Shown here: positions 50,226 to 57,696 of the stretch, in pieces
Layout of the letters: every line of letters begins with the position of its first letter
Position numbering within the stretch: position 1 is the stretch's first letter
Translations under genes and position numbers: made by a program
IMG/VR virus record: IMGVR_UViG_3300024262_000031
Location: 1 to 61,276 of that record
Direction: 5' to 3' (one strand)
Origin: a virus
Length of the DNA: 61,276 nt
Notes under the pieces: model-generated
Databases searched by the model: none
Seen by the model: only the letters and a program-made list of their open reading frames with translations
Told to the model about the DNA's origin: nothing

Positions 50226-52262
50226 TTACCAAAAGCGGTAATCTATATCAAGCCGTGGGTACCCAATGTAGGCACTCATAGCTATACTGTCACCTTGTCT
50301 TAAACCACGGTCAATAACGCTAGCATCTGCCCAAAAAGAACCTTCAGGTTGATCGTGTCGTTTTGGGCCATATGTCCAATTAGAATTACCAGCCCAAACT
50401 GCTCTACCATTTCGTCGCACATAAATAACTTGATTCGGGACTGTGACACAAAATACCTCGCCTCGATAAGGTAGTAATATTGGCTTATAGGCTATATGTT
50501 GCTCTAAAGCTTTTACTTTAATTCCAACTCGGTATTCAATGTGTCGAGTAATTCCGCCTGTTCCATTATCGCGTCCACGTCGATCTGTGTACGAAATATC
50601 TCCAGCAAGTCCACAATGTAACAACAGACGTTGAAAATCATCAGCTAATCGTTTAGACGATGTGTAATAAGTCCTCTTGATACCCGTTAAGCCGGGACTA
50701 ATTGATCCATCACCTAGCATCAAAGCATCATACAATATTCTCAATTGGCGAGCCGAACATTCCCATACATAATCAGGAATATATTTTTCATGGGCTTTAC
50801 CAAAAGATTTTAACTCAGCTAATAAATCTCTACTAGTTTGATTTAGAAAGTGAGTATCATAGTTACAAAACTTAAAAGGTAATTGTTCTATGCAAGCTTG
50901 AATAATAGCATAGTTTTCTTTGTTTGTTTGACAAACTCCAACCCCTCTTTTGATACCATTTTTTACAACATCTCTAACACCAGGGGTATATGATTGATTT
51001 TCAGTGGTATAACCCTCTGACAAAAAGTAGCCAAGAAATTCTAACCACAAGTCCATTGGAATTTCAGCATCCCCTATTTGATGAGTTTCTTTGTCAGGTC
51101 GTGAATTATTTGCATCCTTTTTCATTTTAATAGTTTGAATGCACTCATCGGCCCGTGTTAAAAACCAATCATCCGTTTTTGCTGTTTTAGCAACATATAA
51201 ATTATGGTTAGGTGTAATAGCTAAATCAATATCTCTGGATTTATGATGCCATAGATAATCGTTATAAGGATAACGATGATAGCAAGTTGGCGCTTGATAC
51301 TCAAGTTCATGTGTTTCTTGATTCAAAGTAGCTACTTTCTCAGACTCATTTAAGTCTTTGAAAAGCTTCCAACCCTCATTAGTAAGAATCTCGGTTTGCT
51401 CGTCATAGCATCCCCAACTGTTAATAATAAGTCCGCCCGGACGTTTATATTGGTCGTCTATCCCGGCAATAAGCATACAATGCATCCATGGGCGTCGTCC
51501 AGGAGTCAAGAATCCATCTCTATCTCGCCCACCCCGAGTCTTGAAGCCCACGCTGCTACACATCGCAACGGGGTGACCGTTTGCTATCGAATCACGGCAT
51601 TCATCCCATGATCGGCATAGCGAGACAGTCTTCACCGGGTGTAACCGGCACAAAGGTTCTAGGGGGTCGGGAACTCCCGTTCGTCCCAGTGTGCGAGCCA
51701 CCTGGCCTGAATATTCAGTGTAGTCGTATTTACCACCGAGATACCGTTTACGATGTAATACGCCCCACTTATTGATGAATTCTCCAGCCCAAGTCCCCAT
51801 TGAGCCATCGCCTCGGATTGTACCACCACCGGCTTCTATTCGACTCCCCGCGTAGAGAATCTCAGTAGCAACTTTGGCAACCCAACGCTCAGTTTTACCG
51901 GGCATGAGCATCTGAACGGCTGATAAAAGGTCTATACCGAGACCAAAACCATGCGAGACGCAATCACCAATTTCTTGTAGATGAGGAACCAACGGATTCT
52001 GGGTTACTTCCTCGAAGTACTTCCAGAGTAAGGTAACTTTACCCTTTCCAGACTCTCGAATCTCTTGATTTTGTTGCGAGAGGAATGGTTTCTGGTGGCT
52101 CTGGACCCATGTAGTCCTGGATATTTCATCATTAACCCAGCCAGCCTGTAACGGAAGGCGCGAATCGTCTCTGGCTTGTACCCATGGGGGTGTCCAGAGT
52201 CCACTACCAGCCGCTAACCCAGCTACACTGAGTCCCTGTTTTAAGAAGTCACGCCTTCGCAT
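50226..52262 (-). CDS. Tat-signal papain-like cysteine peptidase interrupted by an intein
   Basis: A 678-residue precursor. Residues 1-~30 are a twin-arginine signal (RRRDFLK then LSVAGLAAGSGLW). The peptidase part has papain-family (C1-like) landmarks: the catalytic loop IGDCVSHGFGLG with C101, MHCMLIAGID with H261, and LIINSWG with N281. An intein occupies residues 285-626, beginning three residues after N281. After splicing, SWG joins SNWTYGP, giving a 336-residue enzyme. The glutamine of the oxyanion hole is at Q96, one residue nearer the Cys than usual. The Tat route implies export in a folded state, so cytoplasmic splicing before export is required. Neighbours are an exported thioredoxin-like protein and a membrane-anchored protein. 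A role in envelope entry or lysis is possible but unproven. Confidence 0.88.
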   Translation of the reverse strand: MRRRDFLKQGLSVAGLAAGSGLWTPPWVQARDDSRLPLQAGWVNDEISRTTWVQSHQKPFLSQQNQEIRESGKGKVTLLWKYFEEVTQNPLVPHLQEIGDCVSHGFGLGIDLLSAVQMLMPGKTERWVAKVATEILYAGSRIEAGGGTIRGDGSMGTWAGEFINKWGVLHRKRYLGGKYDYTEYSGQVARTLGRTGVPDPLEPLCRLHPVKTVSLCRSWDECRDSIANGHPVAMCSSVGFKTRGGRDRDGFLTPGRRPWMHCMLIAGIDDQYKRPGGLIINSWGCYDEQTEILTNEGWKLFKDLNESEKVATLNQETHELEYQAPTCYHRYPYNDYLWHHKSRDIDLAITPNHNLYVAKTAKTDDWFLTRADECIQTIKMKKDANNSRPDKETHQIGDAEIPMDLWLEFLGYFLSEGYTTENQSYTPGVRDVVKNGIKRGVGVCQTNKENYAIIQACIEQLPFKFCNYDTHFLNQTSRDLLAELKSFGKAHEKYIPDYVWECSARQLRILYDALMLGDGSISPGLTGIKRTYYTSSKRLADDFQRLLLHCGLAGDISYTDRRGRDNGTGGITRHIEYRVGIKVKALEQHIAYKPILLPYRGEVFCVTVPNQVIYVRRNGRAVWAGNSNWTYGPKRHDQPEGSFWADASVIDRGLRQGDSIAMSAYIGYPRLDIDYRFW
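50385..51410 (-). mobile_element. intein with LAGLIDADG homing endonuclease (342 aa)
   Basis: It starts with Cys (CYDEQTEILTNEGWKLFKDL, splicing block A, nucleophile C1) and contains block B with TPNHNLYV (T-x-x-H). It ends VYVRRNGRAVWAGN followed by Ser as the +1 nucleophile (block G with Gly instead of His before the terminal Asn, a known variant). The endonuclease core has two LAGLIDADG-like motifs: LEFLGYFLSEGY and ILYDALMLGDGSIS. Insertion is in the active-site segment of the peptidase, the usual place because it cannot be lost imprecisely. All splicing residues appear intact. Confidence 0.93.
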
Positions 52263-52276
52263 ACAGTCCTCACTTT

Positions 52277-53128
52277 CTACCGGGCTGCAAAATATCTCAG
52301 ACCCTTAGCTATTTCTTTCCACGCCTCAGAGTGTTGGTCTGGACTTACCAGCTTACCATCATCGGCTCTAGCTTCTAACTCAGCTTGAAGGCCACGCAAA
52401 AATGGAATCCAAACTTGCAGCCTGTCCCCCAACGCCCCTTTATTTGCATCGGTTGTAGACTGAATAATATCATACGCAGTGGTCAAGACGCCAGCGTCTA
52501 TTTGAGACGCCACACTTTCAAAACCATTGGCCAACTGACGTGCCTCAGCACTTCGAGTTGGGGATTGTATTTGTCCGCACCATCCGTTGACTTGCTTAGC
52601 AAGTTCGGAAGTCAGGACACTGGGTCCGGGTAGTGGTGGTGTGATAGGATCGGGAGGTTCAACGGGGCCGGGTGGTGCAATGCCTAAGACGCGCACAACG
52701 TGACGTTTAACGTCAACGGTGTCAGCAGCAGCACCGGCGATAATGAACATGAATTCCCCAGGTACGCCAGAACTAAAGACCGCTCGTCGCCCGTCGTCAA
52801 TGACTAAGAAGTCCTCTGTTTCTGGAACAACCAACCACTTGAACGTTACCGCTGTGGATTCAGATACATCCAAAACTACCAGCTTACCAAGTTTGACTTC
52901 CTTCGGGGCTGAAACAACTACTACAGCTTCTCCACCCGCTTGAATGTCTGTTAAGCCTTGATAAACTGCTGTCTTTGGTACTAGCTCTTGGCCATAAAGT
53001 TGCGACCCTACGTTCCCTGGCAGGCTTATATAGCTGCCAACACTGAAAAAACCAACCACTGCAATTACAATTACAATGAAGCTAGCAATTCCCGTGAGTA
53101 ACCACTTTCTTTTTCTGTTAAAATTCAT
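52277..53128 (-). CDS. membrane-anchored protein with Ig-like and helical domains (283 aa)
   Basis: A basic start (MNFNRKRKWLL) and a single transmembrane segment (TGIASFIVIVIAVVGFFSVG, ~12-31) place the rest outside the cytoplasm. Residues ~65-150 look like an Ig/PKD-like beta domain (AVVVVSAPKEVKLGKLVVLD; TVDVKRHVVRVLG). A Pro-rich linker follows (PPGPVEPPDPITPPLPGP), then a helical C-terminal domain (~170-283). It lies 14 bp upstream of the Tat peptidase gene and is probably co-expressed with it. No family is named. A host-envelope function is inferred from topology. Confidence 0.75.
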   Translation of the reverse strand: MNFNRKRKWLLTGIASFIVIVIAVVGFFSVGSYISLPGNVGSQLYGQELVPKTAVYQGLTDIQAGGEAVVVVSAPKEVKLGKLVVLDVSESTAVTFKWLVVPETEDFLVIDDGRRAVFSSGVPGEFMFIIAGAAADTVDVKRHVVRVLGIAPPGPVEPPDPITPPLPGPSVLTSELAKQVNGWCGQIQSPTRSAEARQLANGFESVASQIDAGVLTTAYDIIQSTTDANKGALGDRLQVWIPFLRGLQAELEARADDGKLVSPDQHSEAWKEIAKGLRYFAAR

Positions 53129-53154
53129 CTTTTCCCCCGCAAGATATTCTAGCC

Positions 53155-53328
53155 TTACAGTACTAAGTACTTATAGGCTTCAATCGGCCACGCAAAACAA
53201 TATACGATTTCATTGAGTGTTAGATTTCCATCATAGCTCATGGCATGCCCGGCTAGTACCAATACGACTGCCCCGCCAAGCCAAAATCCCGACCCAAAAA
53301 TAAGCCCCCGCGTCAATAGCTTCAACAT
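53155..53328 (-). CDS. small membrane protein (57 aa)
   Basis: ATG 53328 is preferred because GAGGGG lies seven bases upstream; an in-frame ATG at 53343 is also possible (62 aa). The product has one or two short hydrophobic stretches (LIFGSGFWLGGAVVLVLAG; IVYCFAWPIEAYKYLVL) with a polar turn between. Size and topology resemble class II holin-like or other small late membrane proteins. It lies among similarly small genes upstream of the exported-peptidase module. Confidence 0.6.
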   Translation of the reverse strand: MLKLLTRGLIFGSGFWLGGAVVLVLAGHAMSYDGNLTLNEIVYCFAWPIEAYKYLVL

Positions 53329-53364
53329 TGTATTTCCCCTCATCCACCCCTAAAATACCCATGT

Positions 53365-53394
53365 GGCGGACGGTCTGGGGCAAGACCGCCCGCC
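53365..53394. other. strong GC hairpin between small genes
   Basis: GGCGGACGGTCT and AGACCGCCCGCC pair at 11 of 12 positions around a six-base loop. No T-run follows on either strand, so a terminator is uncertain. It lies in the 75-bp gap between two small leftward frames and may mark an mRNA processing or pausing site. Confidence 0.5.
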
Positions 53395-53417
53395 AGCCTA
53401 CATAGCCCTTCCAGGGC

Positions 53418-53585
53418 TTATTCGCTCTCCGGTTGCTCTGGTTGCTCCAGTTGCTCCAGTTGCTCCAGTTGCTCCGGGGGTCCAAGAGGCTTTCGCCTTT
53501 TTCGTCCCGAGCCTCTTTTGAACTTAATTTTCTGTCGTCTAGGCGGTTTAGGCTGCTCAGGCGATTCGGGTTTTTGCTCATCCAT
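53418..53585 (-). CDS. small Pro/Gln-rich basic protein (55 aa)
   Basis: A 55-residue frame from ATG 53585 to TAA 53420-53418. It begins MDEQKPESPEQPKPPRRQ, followed by a very basic part (KIKFKRGSGRKRRKP) and a 9-bp-repeat-encoded tail (EQLEQLEQLEQPEQPESE). Repeats that keep frame and the clear charge pattern favour this frame over a longer overlapping one. Function is unknown; the basic middle could bind nucleic acid. Confidence 0.55.
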   Translation of the reverse strand: MDEQKPESPEQPKPPRRQKIKFKRGSGRKRRKPLGPPEQLEQLEQLEQPEQPESE

Positions 53586-53608
53586 TATAGTTAGTCCCTT
53601 TACTGGGG

Positions 53609-53785
53609 TTATCGTCGGGGTTTCTTGGGTTGACCAGTCGGATTCCAGATTTCTGGACCAGCCGGTTTCTTTACAGTTTCACCGGGTGACTTAACAACAT
53701 CGCTACCAGGTCCAGGTGACTTTGCACCGACTGGCGGATACTGAGATTTGTCGCCCGCAGGCAGATTTCCAAATGTTTTTGTCAT
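53609..53785 (-). CDS. small Pro/Gly/Lys-rich protein (58 aa)
   Basis: A 58-residue frame from ATG 53785 to TAA 53611-53609. It begins MTKTFGNLPAGDKSQYPPVG, continues with KSPGPGSDVVKSPGETVKKP and ends NPTGQPKKPRR. Low complexity and likely disorder. It lies 5 bp after the holin-like gene in the same direction, consistent with one operon. No homologue is recognised. The composition resembles its neighbour at 53418. Confidence 0.55.
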   Translation of the reverse strand: MTKTFGNLPAGDKSQYPPVGAKSPGPGSDVVKSPGETVKKPAGPEIWNPTGQPKKPRR

Positions 53786-53790
53786 AGTTG

Positions 53791-54021
53791 TTACCCAATC
53801 TTCTTCCAGGTAGCAAACCGCAGTATGGTGTTGACTAAACCTTGGGCTGCGATTAACCCAGCGATGAGTGTCGCATTGTCTGCAATTAGGTCATGTCCAG
53901 CGACGTAGCCGATAATACCGGCAACAAGCGTGAGGCCATTAACCCAAATTATCTTTGATTGCCAAAAGGGCTTTGCTTCCACAGGGGTATCAGCCTTGGG
54001 AGCAAGATCATAATCAGCCAT
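53791..54021 (-). CDS. holin-like small membrane protein (76 aa)
   Basis: A 76-residue protein with a polar start (MADYDLAPKADTPVEAKPF) and two hydrophobic segments: IIWVNGLTLVAGIIGYVAG (~24-42) and ATLIAGLIAAQGLVNTIL (~50-67), then a basic end FATWKKIG. Two-pass proteins of this size with a WVN-G-L start to the first segment are common phage holins or holin-like proteins. The genes around it are also small and membrane-linked. There is no recognised endolysin beside it, so the lysis role is a proposal. Confidence 0.65.
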   Translation of the reverse strand: MADYDLAPKADTPVEAKPFWQSKIIWVNGLTLVAGIIGYVAGHDLIADNATLIAGLIAAQGLVNTILRFATWKKIG

Positions 54022-54043
54022 ATTTATACCCTCCTAATGAGGT

Positions 54044-54739
54044 TTACGTGAAATCGTAAGTGTCAATTGCTGCGGGACCAACCTCGTCACCAATCGGGTA
54101 ACGTAGATTCGGGGTTCTCATCCATCCCTGTGGTCCGTAGCGAGTTACTTTTGAGGTTCCGTGCCAGTACAGATTTCCGAAAGGAGTCACCAAGTAATCA
54201 TTGGGTTTGTTACCATCTGGGACTTCCTTGCCGTCGTAGTATACATGACCTTCGTGGTGGTATTTATCTCTCGGTGGCACAAGATGCTCAACATAGTATT
54301 TCCAGGCACCGTCTTCAAAGGTGCGGGAAATATCTATTCCGTAGACGGCCTTTGTAGATATAAGCTCGTCCGGAATTGTCAGTTCTTTACCAACGGGGCC
54401 GCTAACAGCCGCGAATTGCCAGCCCGCATCACCTTGCCAAAAACACTTGCCCCAAGGGGTAGTATAGAAGTCATTGATATCTTTAGCTATCAGACAACTA
54501 TTCTTGTAGCAAAGTACGCCCATGCTGTCTTTATAAACAGACCAATGCCAACCGTCCTTCTCCATTGGTATGGGTGAGGCATCAGTTGGCACAGGTATAG
54601 ACACGTCAACAGTGGGTTGATTTGGTTGGGCGGGATTTTCGACGACGCTACTACCGTCAGTCAGTTGTAGATTCACTGACAGAAGAATAGCGATAGAAAA
54701 TGTAATGACCAGCAGAAATACGTCTTTAAGCCTGTTCAT
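54044..54739 (-). CDS. membrane-anchored repeat protein (231 aa)
   Basis: A 231-residue protein with an N-terminal anchor or signal (DVFLLVITFSIAILLSVNLQL, ~6-26; at most a weak cleavage site). A Pro-rich linker (~33-58) leads to an aromatic domain with two related units: NDFYTTPWGKCFWQGDAGW (~88-106) and NDYLVTPFGNLYWHGTSKV (~180-198). One Cys pair (C77 and C82) could form a disulfide. The C-terminus is GPAAIDTYDFT. No family is recognised. It overlaps the start of its upstream neighbour by 14 bases and is likely exposed outside the cytoplasm. Confidence 0.7.
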   Translation of the reverse strand: MNRLKDVFLLVITFSIAILLSVNLQLTDGSSVVENPAQPNQPTVDVSIPVPTDASPIPMEKDGWHWSVYKDSMGVLCYKNSCLIAKDINDFYTTPWGKCFWQGDAGWQFAAVSGPVGKELTIPDELISTKAVYGIDISRTFEDGAWKYYVEHLVPPRDKYHHEGHVYYDGKEVPDGNKPNDYLVTPFGNLYWHGTSKVTRYGPQGWMRTPNLRYPIGDEVGPAAIDTYDFT

Positions 54740-54968
54740 TGTTTCCGTCTTTTATGGTTCGGAGTAGGTGTTGTTCAATTTTAGCTTTTAACATGTTGAC
54801 TGTTCCAAGACAAGCAAAGGGCTCGCCACGAAACAGATAAGATACGTTCTCGCGTTTAAGTTCTGAGCCTTTATCAAGCAAGCCTATCATTGCGAATACA
54901 TCAAATCGTTTTTTAAGAGCATCTAAAAGCTCTTTGGTTGGAACAATGTCTAATTCTTCAGGATTCAT
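54726..54968 (-). CDS. small hypothetical protein (80 aa)
   Basis: An 80-residue soluble, helix-rich protein: MNPEELDIVPTKELLDALKK, then RFDVFAMIGLLDKGSELK, RGEPFACLGTVNML and a C-terminal helix. There is one Cys and no membrane segment. It starts one base after the stop of the upstream gene and overlaps the downstream gene by 14 bases, so it is fully embedded in the late operon. It has the look of a small regulatory or adaptor protein, without a recognised family. Confidence 0.68.
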   Translation of the reverse strand: MNPEELDIVPTKELLDALKKRFDVFAMIGLLDKGSELKRENVSYLFRGEPFACLGTVNMLKAKIEQHLLRTIKDGNNEQA

Positions 54969-54969
54969 A

Positions 54970-55512
54970 CTAATCGTCGCCTTGATCTTTCCCAGCCGTA
55001 AGGATGGCTGAGACTATTCGGTCACTGATCTTGTCAATTATGATATCACTGTCGTCGATATCTTCTAGTTCTTCTATGATAATCTCTATAATCTCGCGGC
55101 CCAGGGCCACTATAGAAGACTTAGAGAGTAACGTACCGAGATTACGTTCTACCAGATTACAAGCTTTAACCAGGCGTTCTACTGTGAGAAGAAGAGAATT
55201 AAGCGTGCCACAAGCAGCGAGTAATTCGCCATCACCTGCAATCATATTGAATCGACTCTCGATTAACATTCTAGCGAATGCAATCTCTTCCCGAAGCGAC
55301 TTGACATCCTCGTGGTCACTTAGGGTAGCGAGACGGCCAGAATAGCGCGCATCAGTCAGCAAATAGTGACGCATTTTAGCAGCCTCAACGCGACCCTCAG
55401 CACGATAGTCATGCCCTGCACAATACAGGGAGCCTTCGACTCGCTCTTGGGTACATTGAGCCTTGTCACTTACATGCTGGCAGCGTTTGTCGGGGTCTGC
55501 TATTCGTGGCAT
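54970..55512 (-). CDS. first late-block protein, N-terminal zinc-ribbon-like motif (180 aa)
   Basis: A 180-residue protein with Cys and His spaced as a metal site at the start (C12, C20, C31, H34: CQHV, QCTQERVEG, LYCAGH), a basic helical middle, and long acidic helices at the end (EIIEIIIEELEDIDDSDIII). It is the first gene after the palindromic element at 55571, so it leads the leftward late transcript. First position and helical character would suit a small terminase subunit or a transcription regulator; terminase small subunits often begin with DNA-binding helices, which are not obvious here. No family is fixed. Confidence 0.65.
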   Translation of the reverse strand: MPRIADPDKRCQHVSDKAQCTQERVEGSLYCAGHDYRAEGRVEAAKMRHYLLTDARYSGRLATLSDHEDVKSLREEIAFARMLIESRFNMIAGDGELLAACGTLNSLLLTVERLVKACNLVERNLGTLLSKSSIVALGREIIEIIIEELEDIDDSDIIIDKISDRIVSAILTAGKDQGDD

Positions 55513-55570
55513 GGCGTTACTGGGGGTTAGGTGTTAGTCCTATAGAGGGGTTAGTATTATCCCTTTTTCC

Positions 55571-55640
55571 CCTCTATCTATTCCTATCGCTAAAATTAGC
55601 GCAAACCGATAGAAAATTGCATTTGGGAACTAGATTCTAG
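55571..55640 (-). promoter_or_regulatory. palindromic ~70-bp control element, copy E (faces left, late block)
   Basis: Read leftward: CTAGAATCTAGTTCCCAAAT, GCAATTTTCTATCGGTTTGC, GCTAATTTTAGCGATAGG, AATAGATAGAGGGG. It is the best-preserved copy: the central CGCTAA-TT-TTAGCG and outer CTATCG/CGATAG palindromes are perfect. It lies 58 bp before the first late gene, 53 kb from the copies at 2247-2826 in this window. Confidence 0.78.
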
Positions 55641-55702
55641 AAAATAATTACCATCAGCCCTAGTAAGTGTATATTTGTACACCATATCAACTCGCGAAAA
55701 CT

Positions 55703-55734
55703 AGAAAATTATCGCCCCAAAGTGATAATTTTCT
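55703..55734. promoter_or_regulatory. 11-bp palindrome, operator or terminator candidate
   Basis: AGAAAATTATC and GATAATTTTCT are exact complements separated by 10 bases. The palindrome lies between the leftward element at 55571 and the rightward promoter at 55764. The arms are AT-only except for the end bases, so a protein-binding operator is more likely than a strong terminator. The rest of 55641-55930 holds two promoters and no supported gene. Confidence 0.5.
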
Positions 55735-55763
55735 AAAAATGGAGGGATTTTGTGCTAAAAGAC

Positions 55764-55792
55764 TTGACATAGCTGCCCCTTTCTGCTATACT
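55764..55792 (+). promoter_or_regulatory. sigma70 consensus promoter P1 for the accessory block
   Basis: TTGACA, 17-bp spacer, TATACT, followed by TACAATAGGAC. The -35 hexamer and spacing are ideal. It starts a transcript about 130 bases before the next supported start codon (55931), so a long leader is made. Confidence 0.85.
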
Positions 55793-55880
55793 TACAATAG
55801 GACAAGTGACTCTAATGAACACTGGATTCAGTGTGACGCGGTGCCAATCTGGCAGCTTTCTGAAAATAACCCTCAAACCC

Positions 55881-55909
55881 TTGACTTTTGTTTGCAGGTA
55901 GACTATACT
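55881..55909 (+). promoter_or_regulatory. sigma70-like promoter P2 for the accessory block
   Basis: TTGACT, 17-bp spacer, TATACT, then TGTAATATAGAG. It lies 117 bp downstream of P1 and about 22 bp before the start codon at 55931. The hexamers match those of the HNH promoter at 17632 exactly. Confidence 0.85.
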
Positions 55910-55930
55910 TGTAATATAGAGCCAGTGAAC

Positions 55931-56419
55931 ATGAATCGCATTCAAGCCTTCGGACAAACATACAGGTCGATTAAATCTCTCGCTCGTGATCCGCGATGCG
56001 TTGTGGACTATTATACGCTCTGGCGACGGATTCGATTTTATGGTTGGGACATAACCGAGGCGGCTACGACCATGGAAGATGAATCCTGGTATGTTGTATG
56101 GGGAGAGAAATTTCCAACACTGAATGACTTGTTAGCTGATTCACGGTGTATGGTTGGAAACCATAGGACGTTAAGCAAACGGATTAAACGTGGTGTCCCG
56201 ATTCAAGATGCAGTTTTAGAACGACCGACCGCAGACTTGAAATTTGAGGTTTGGGGAGAACAATTTGCCAACCTAACAGAGGTTAGTCGCGATTCACGGT
56301 GTGTACCACAATACAAGACGCTAATGTATCGTCTACAAGCTGGCACCCCACTAGAAATAGCTGTGCAAGACAAACAGGTCTTTTTGGACTGGCGGCGAGG
56401 GGATTTATGCGAACATTAG
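55931..56419 (+). CDS. triple-repeat DNA-binding-like protein (162 aa)
   Basis: The start is ATG 55931, just after promoter P2; a longer frame upstream runs through both promoters and is rejected. Three repeats of ~46-50 residues follow the pattern G-Q/E-x-F/Y-x-S/T-L-x-x-L/V-A/S-x-D-x-R-C...T-L-x-x-R-I/L-x-x-G-x-x-I-x-x-A: [34 protein letters not shown] and [17 protein letters not shown]. The unit resembles short helix-turn-helix repeats seen with homing endonucleases and in phage regulators, so DNA binding is likely. It overlaps the glucose-6-phosphate dehydrogenase start by 13 bases. It may regulate the accessory operon or derive from a lost endonuclease. Confidence 0.75.
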   Translation: MNRIQAFGQTYRSIKSLARDPRCVVDYYTLWRRIRFYGWDITEAATTMEDESWYVVWGEKFPTLNDLLADSRCMVGNHRTLSKRIKRGVPIQDAVLERPTADLKFEVWGEQFANLTEVSRDSRCVPQYKTLMYRLQAGTPLEIAVQDKQVFLDWRRGDLCEH

Positions 56420-57696
56420 TTATTGTGGGCGCCTCTGGCGACCTTACACGTAGGAAACTGATTCCTGCGTTGTACAATCTCTGGCTCAGCAAGTCTCTCA
56501 AGGATTTTCGTATCATTGGGACAGCAATTCATGAATTCACCGACGAAGAGTGGGTAGCACACCTCGCGGACGGGCAAGATACCGGTGGTAAGTGGCAGCA
56601 GTTCTCCGAGTTGCTCTCATACGCCCCTGGTGACGCCCTGAAGGGCGAGTTGCCAGAGGGAGACATATACTACCTTGCACTACCGCCCGACTTGTTTGGC
56701 CCCGTAGCGGCCCGTATCAAGCATCCCTGCAAGCTGATAGTCGAAAAGCCATTTGGGACGGACCTGGGAACGGCTCAAGACTTGAACGAGATGCTACATG
56801 AGTGTTTTGACGAGGACGATATTTACCGAATAGACCATTACTTAGGCAAAGAGCCCGTTCAGAACCTACTGGTCTTTCGTTTCGCAAATGCTCTCTTTGA
56901 GCCCGTTTGGAATCGAAACTTCATAGACCACGTCCAGATTACGGCTGCGGAGACACTCGGAGTGGGTGCTAGGGGACAATTTTATGAACAAGCTGGCGTG
57001 CTCCGAGATGTTGTACAAAACCACCTCCTACAACTATTGGCCCTCGTGGCTATGGAGGCCCCGGCCGGGTTAAACGACATTTGTGGTGAGAAGCTAAAGG
57101 TTCTGCGGACAGTTCCGACTCTTTGGGAATCGGATTGTAAGAATACCCTGCAAGCTCAGTATGACTCTTATCGTGATACGCCAGGTGTATCCGCTAACTC
57201 ACAGACAGCCACCTTTTGTTGTGTTAAGTTAACGGTTAACAACTGGCGGTGGACTGGCGTGCCCTTTTATCTTAGGGCTGGGAAGATGCTGGCTGACAAG
57301 ACGACTCGAATCGTGATTCAGTTCAAGTCGATACCCCATCAGGTGTTCGGAACTGCTACACCTAACAGATTAGTTATCAAAATTGATCCAGAAGAAAGTA
57401 TCCGGTTACATTTTACAGCCAAGGTACCCGGGTGGGGCGCTGTTGCTGAGAAAAATCTACTGTTTCAGTATAACGAAGACCTTCCCAATGCCTATCAGAC
57501 TCTCTTACGGGACATTTTTGACGGGACTCAGAGCCTTTTTACTCGTGCAGACGAGGTTGAGGAATGTTGGCGGATAATTGACCCGATTCAGCAGTATTGG
57601 GACGACGCGGCCCCGCTGTACCGCTACGAGCCAGGAACATGGGGACCGGCGGCTGCGGATGAATGGCTAGCCAAGGAAGGGAGATGCTGGTGGTAA
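56407..57696 (+). CDS. zwf: glucose-6-phosphate dehydrogenase (phage-encoded)
   Basis: A 429-residue enzyme starting at ATG 56407, with GAGGGG six bases upstream. Landmarks are the Rossmann loop [11 protein letters not shown] (8-18), VEKPFGTDL (112-120), the substrate-binding RIDHYLGKE (141-149), the catalytic helix [10 protein letters not shown] with H206, and [12 protein letters not shown] further on. It is about 60-80 residues shorter than cellular enzymes (around 490-510), mainly by trimmed loops; all named catalytic residues remain. It oxidises glucose-6-phosphate to 6-phosphogluconolactone and makes NADPH, the first step of the oxidative pentose phosphate pathway. In cyanophages the same gene diverts host carbon toward nucleotides. 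Overlaps with both neighbours show a compact operon from promoters P1/P2. Confidence 0.95.
   Translation: MRTLVIVGASGDLTRRKLIPALYNLWLSKSLKDFRIIGTAIHEFTDEEWVAHLADGQDTGGKWQQFSELLSYAPGDALKGELPEGDIYYLALPPDLFGPVAARIKHPCKLIVEKPFGTDLGTAQDLNEMLHECFDEDDIYRIDHYLGKEPVQNLLVFRFANALFEPVWNRNFIDHVQITAAETLGVGARGQFYEQAGVLRDVVQNHLLQLLALVAMEAPAGLNDICGEKLKVLRTVPTLWESDCKNTLQAQYDSYRDTPGVSANSQTATFCCVKLTVNNWRWTGVPFYLRAGKMLADKTTRIVIQFKSIPHQVFGTATPNRLVIKIDPEESIRLHFTAKVPGWGAVAEKNLLFQYNEDLPNAYQTLLRDIFDGTQSLFTRADEVEECWRIIDPIQQYWDDAAPLYRYEPGTWGPAAADEWLAKEGRCWW

Noticed and set aside
53231-53581. 116-residue leftward open frame with NWS repeats
   Set aside because: It overlaps the 57-residue membrane gene and the GC hairpin; the 55-residue frame starting at 53585 has more protein-like charge and repeat structure.
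55667-55930. N-terminal extension of the triple-repeat protein
   Set aside because: It would run through both sigma70 promoters and has no repeat similarity or ribosome site; ATG 55931 fits the repeat boundary.
56299-56406. Longer start for glucose-6-phosphate dehydrogenase
   Set aside because: The extra 36 residues lie inside the upstream gene and have no family match; ATG 56407 has GAGGGG and starts at the conserved [12 protein letters not shown].
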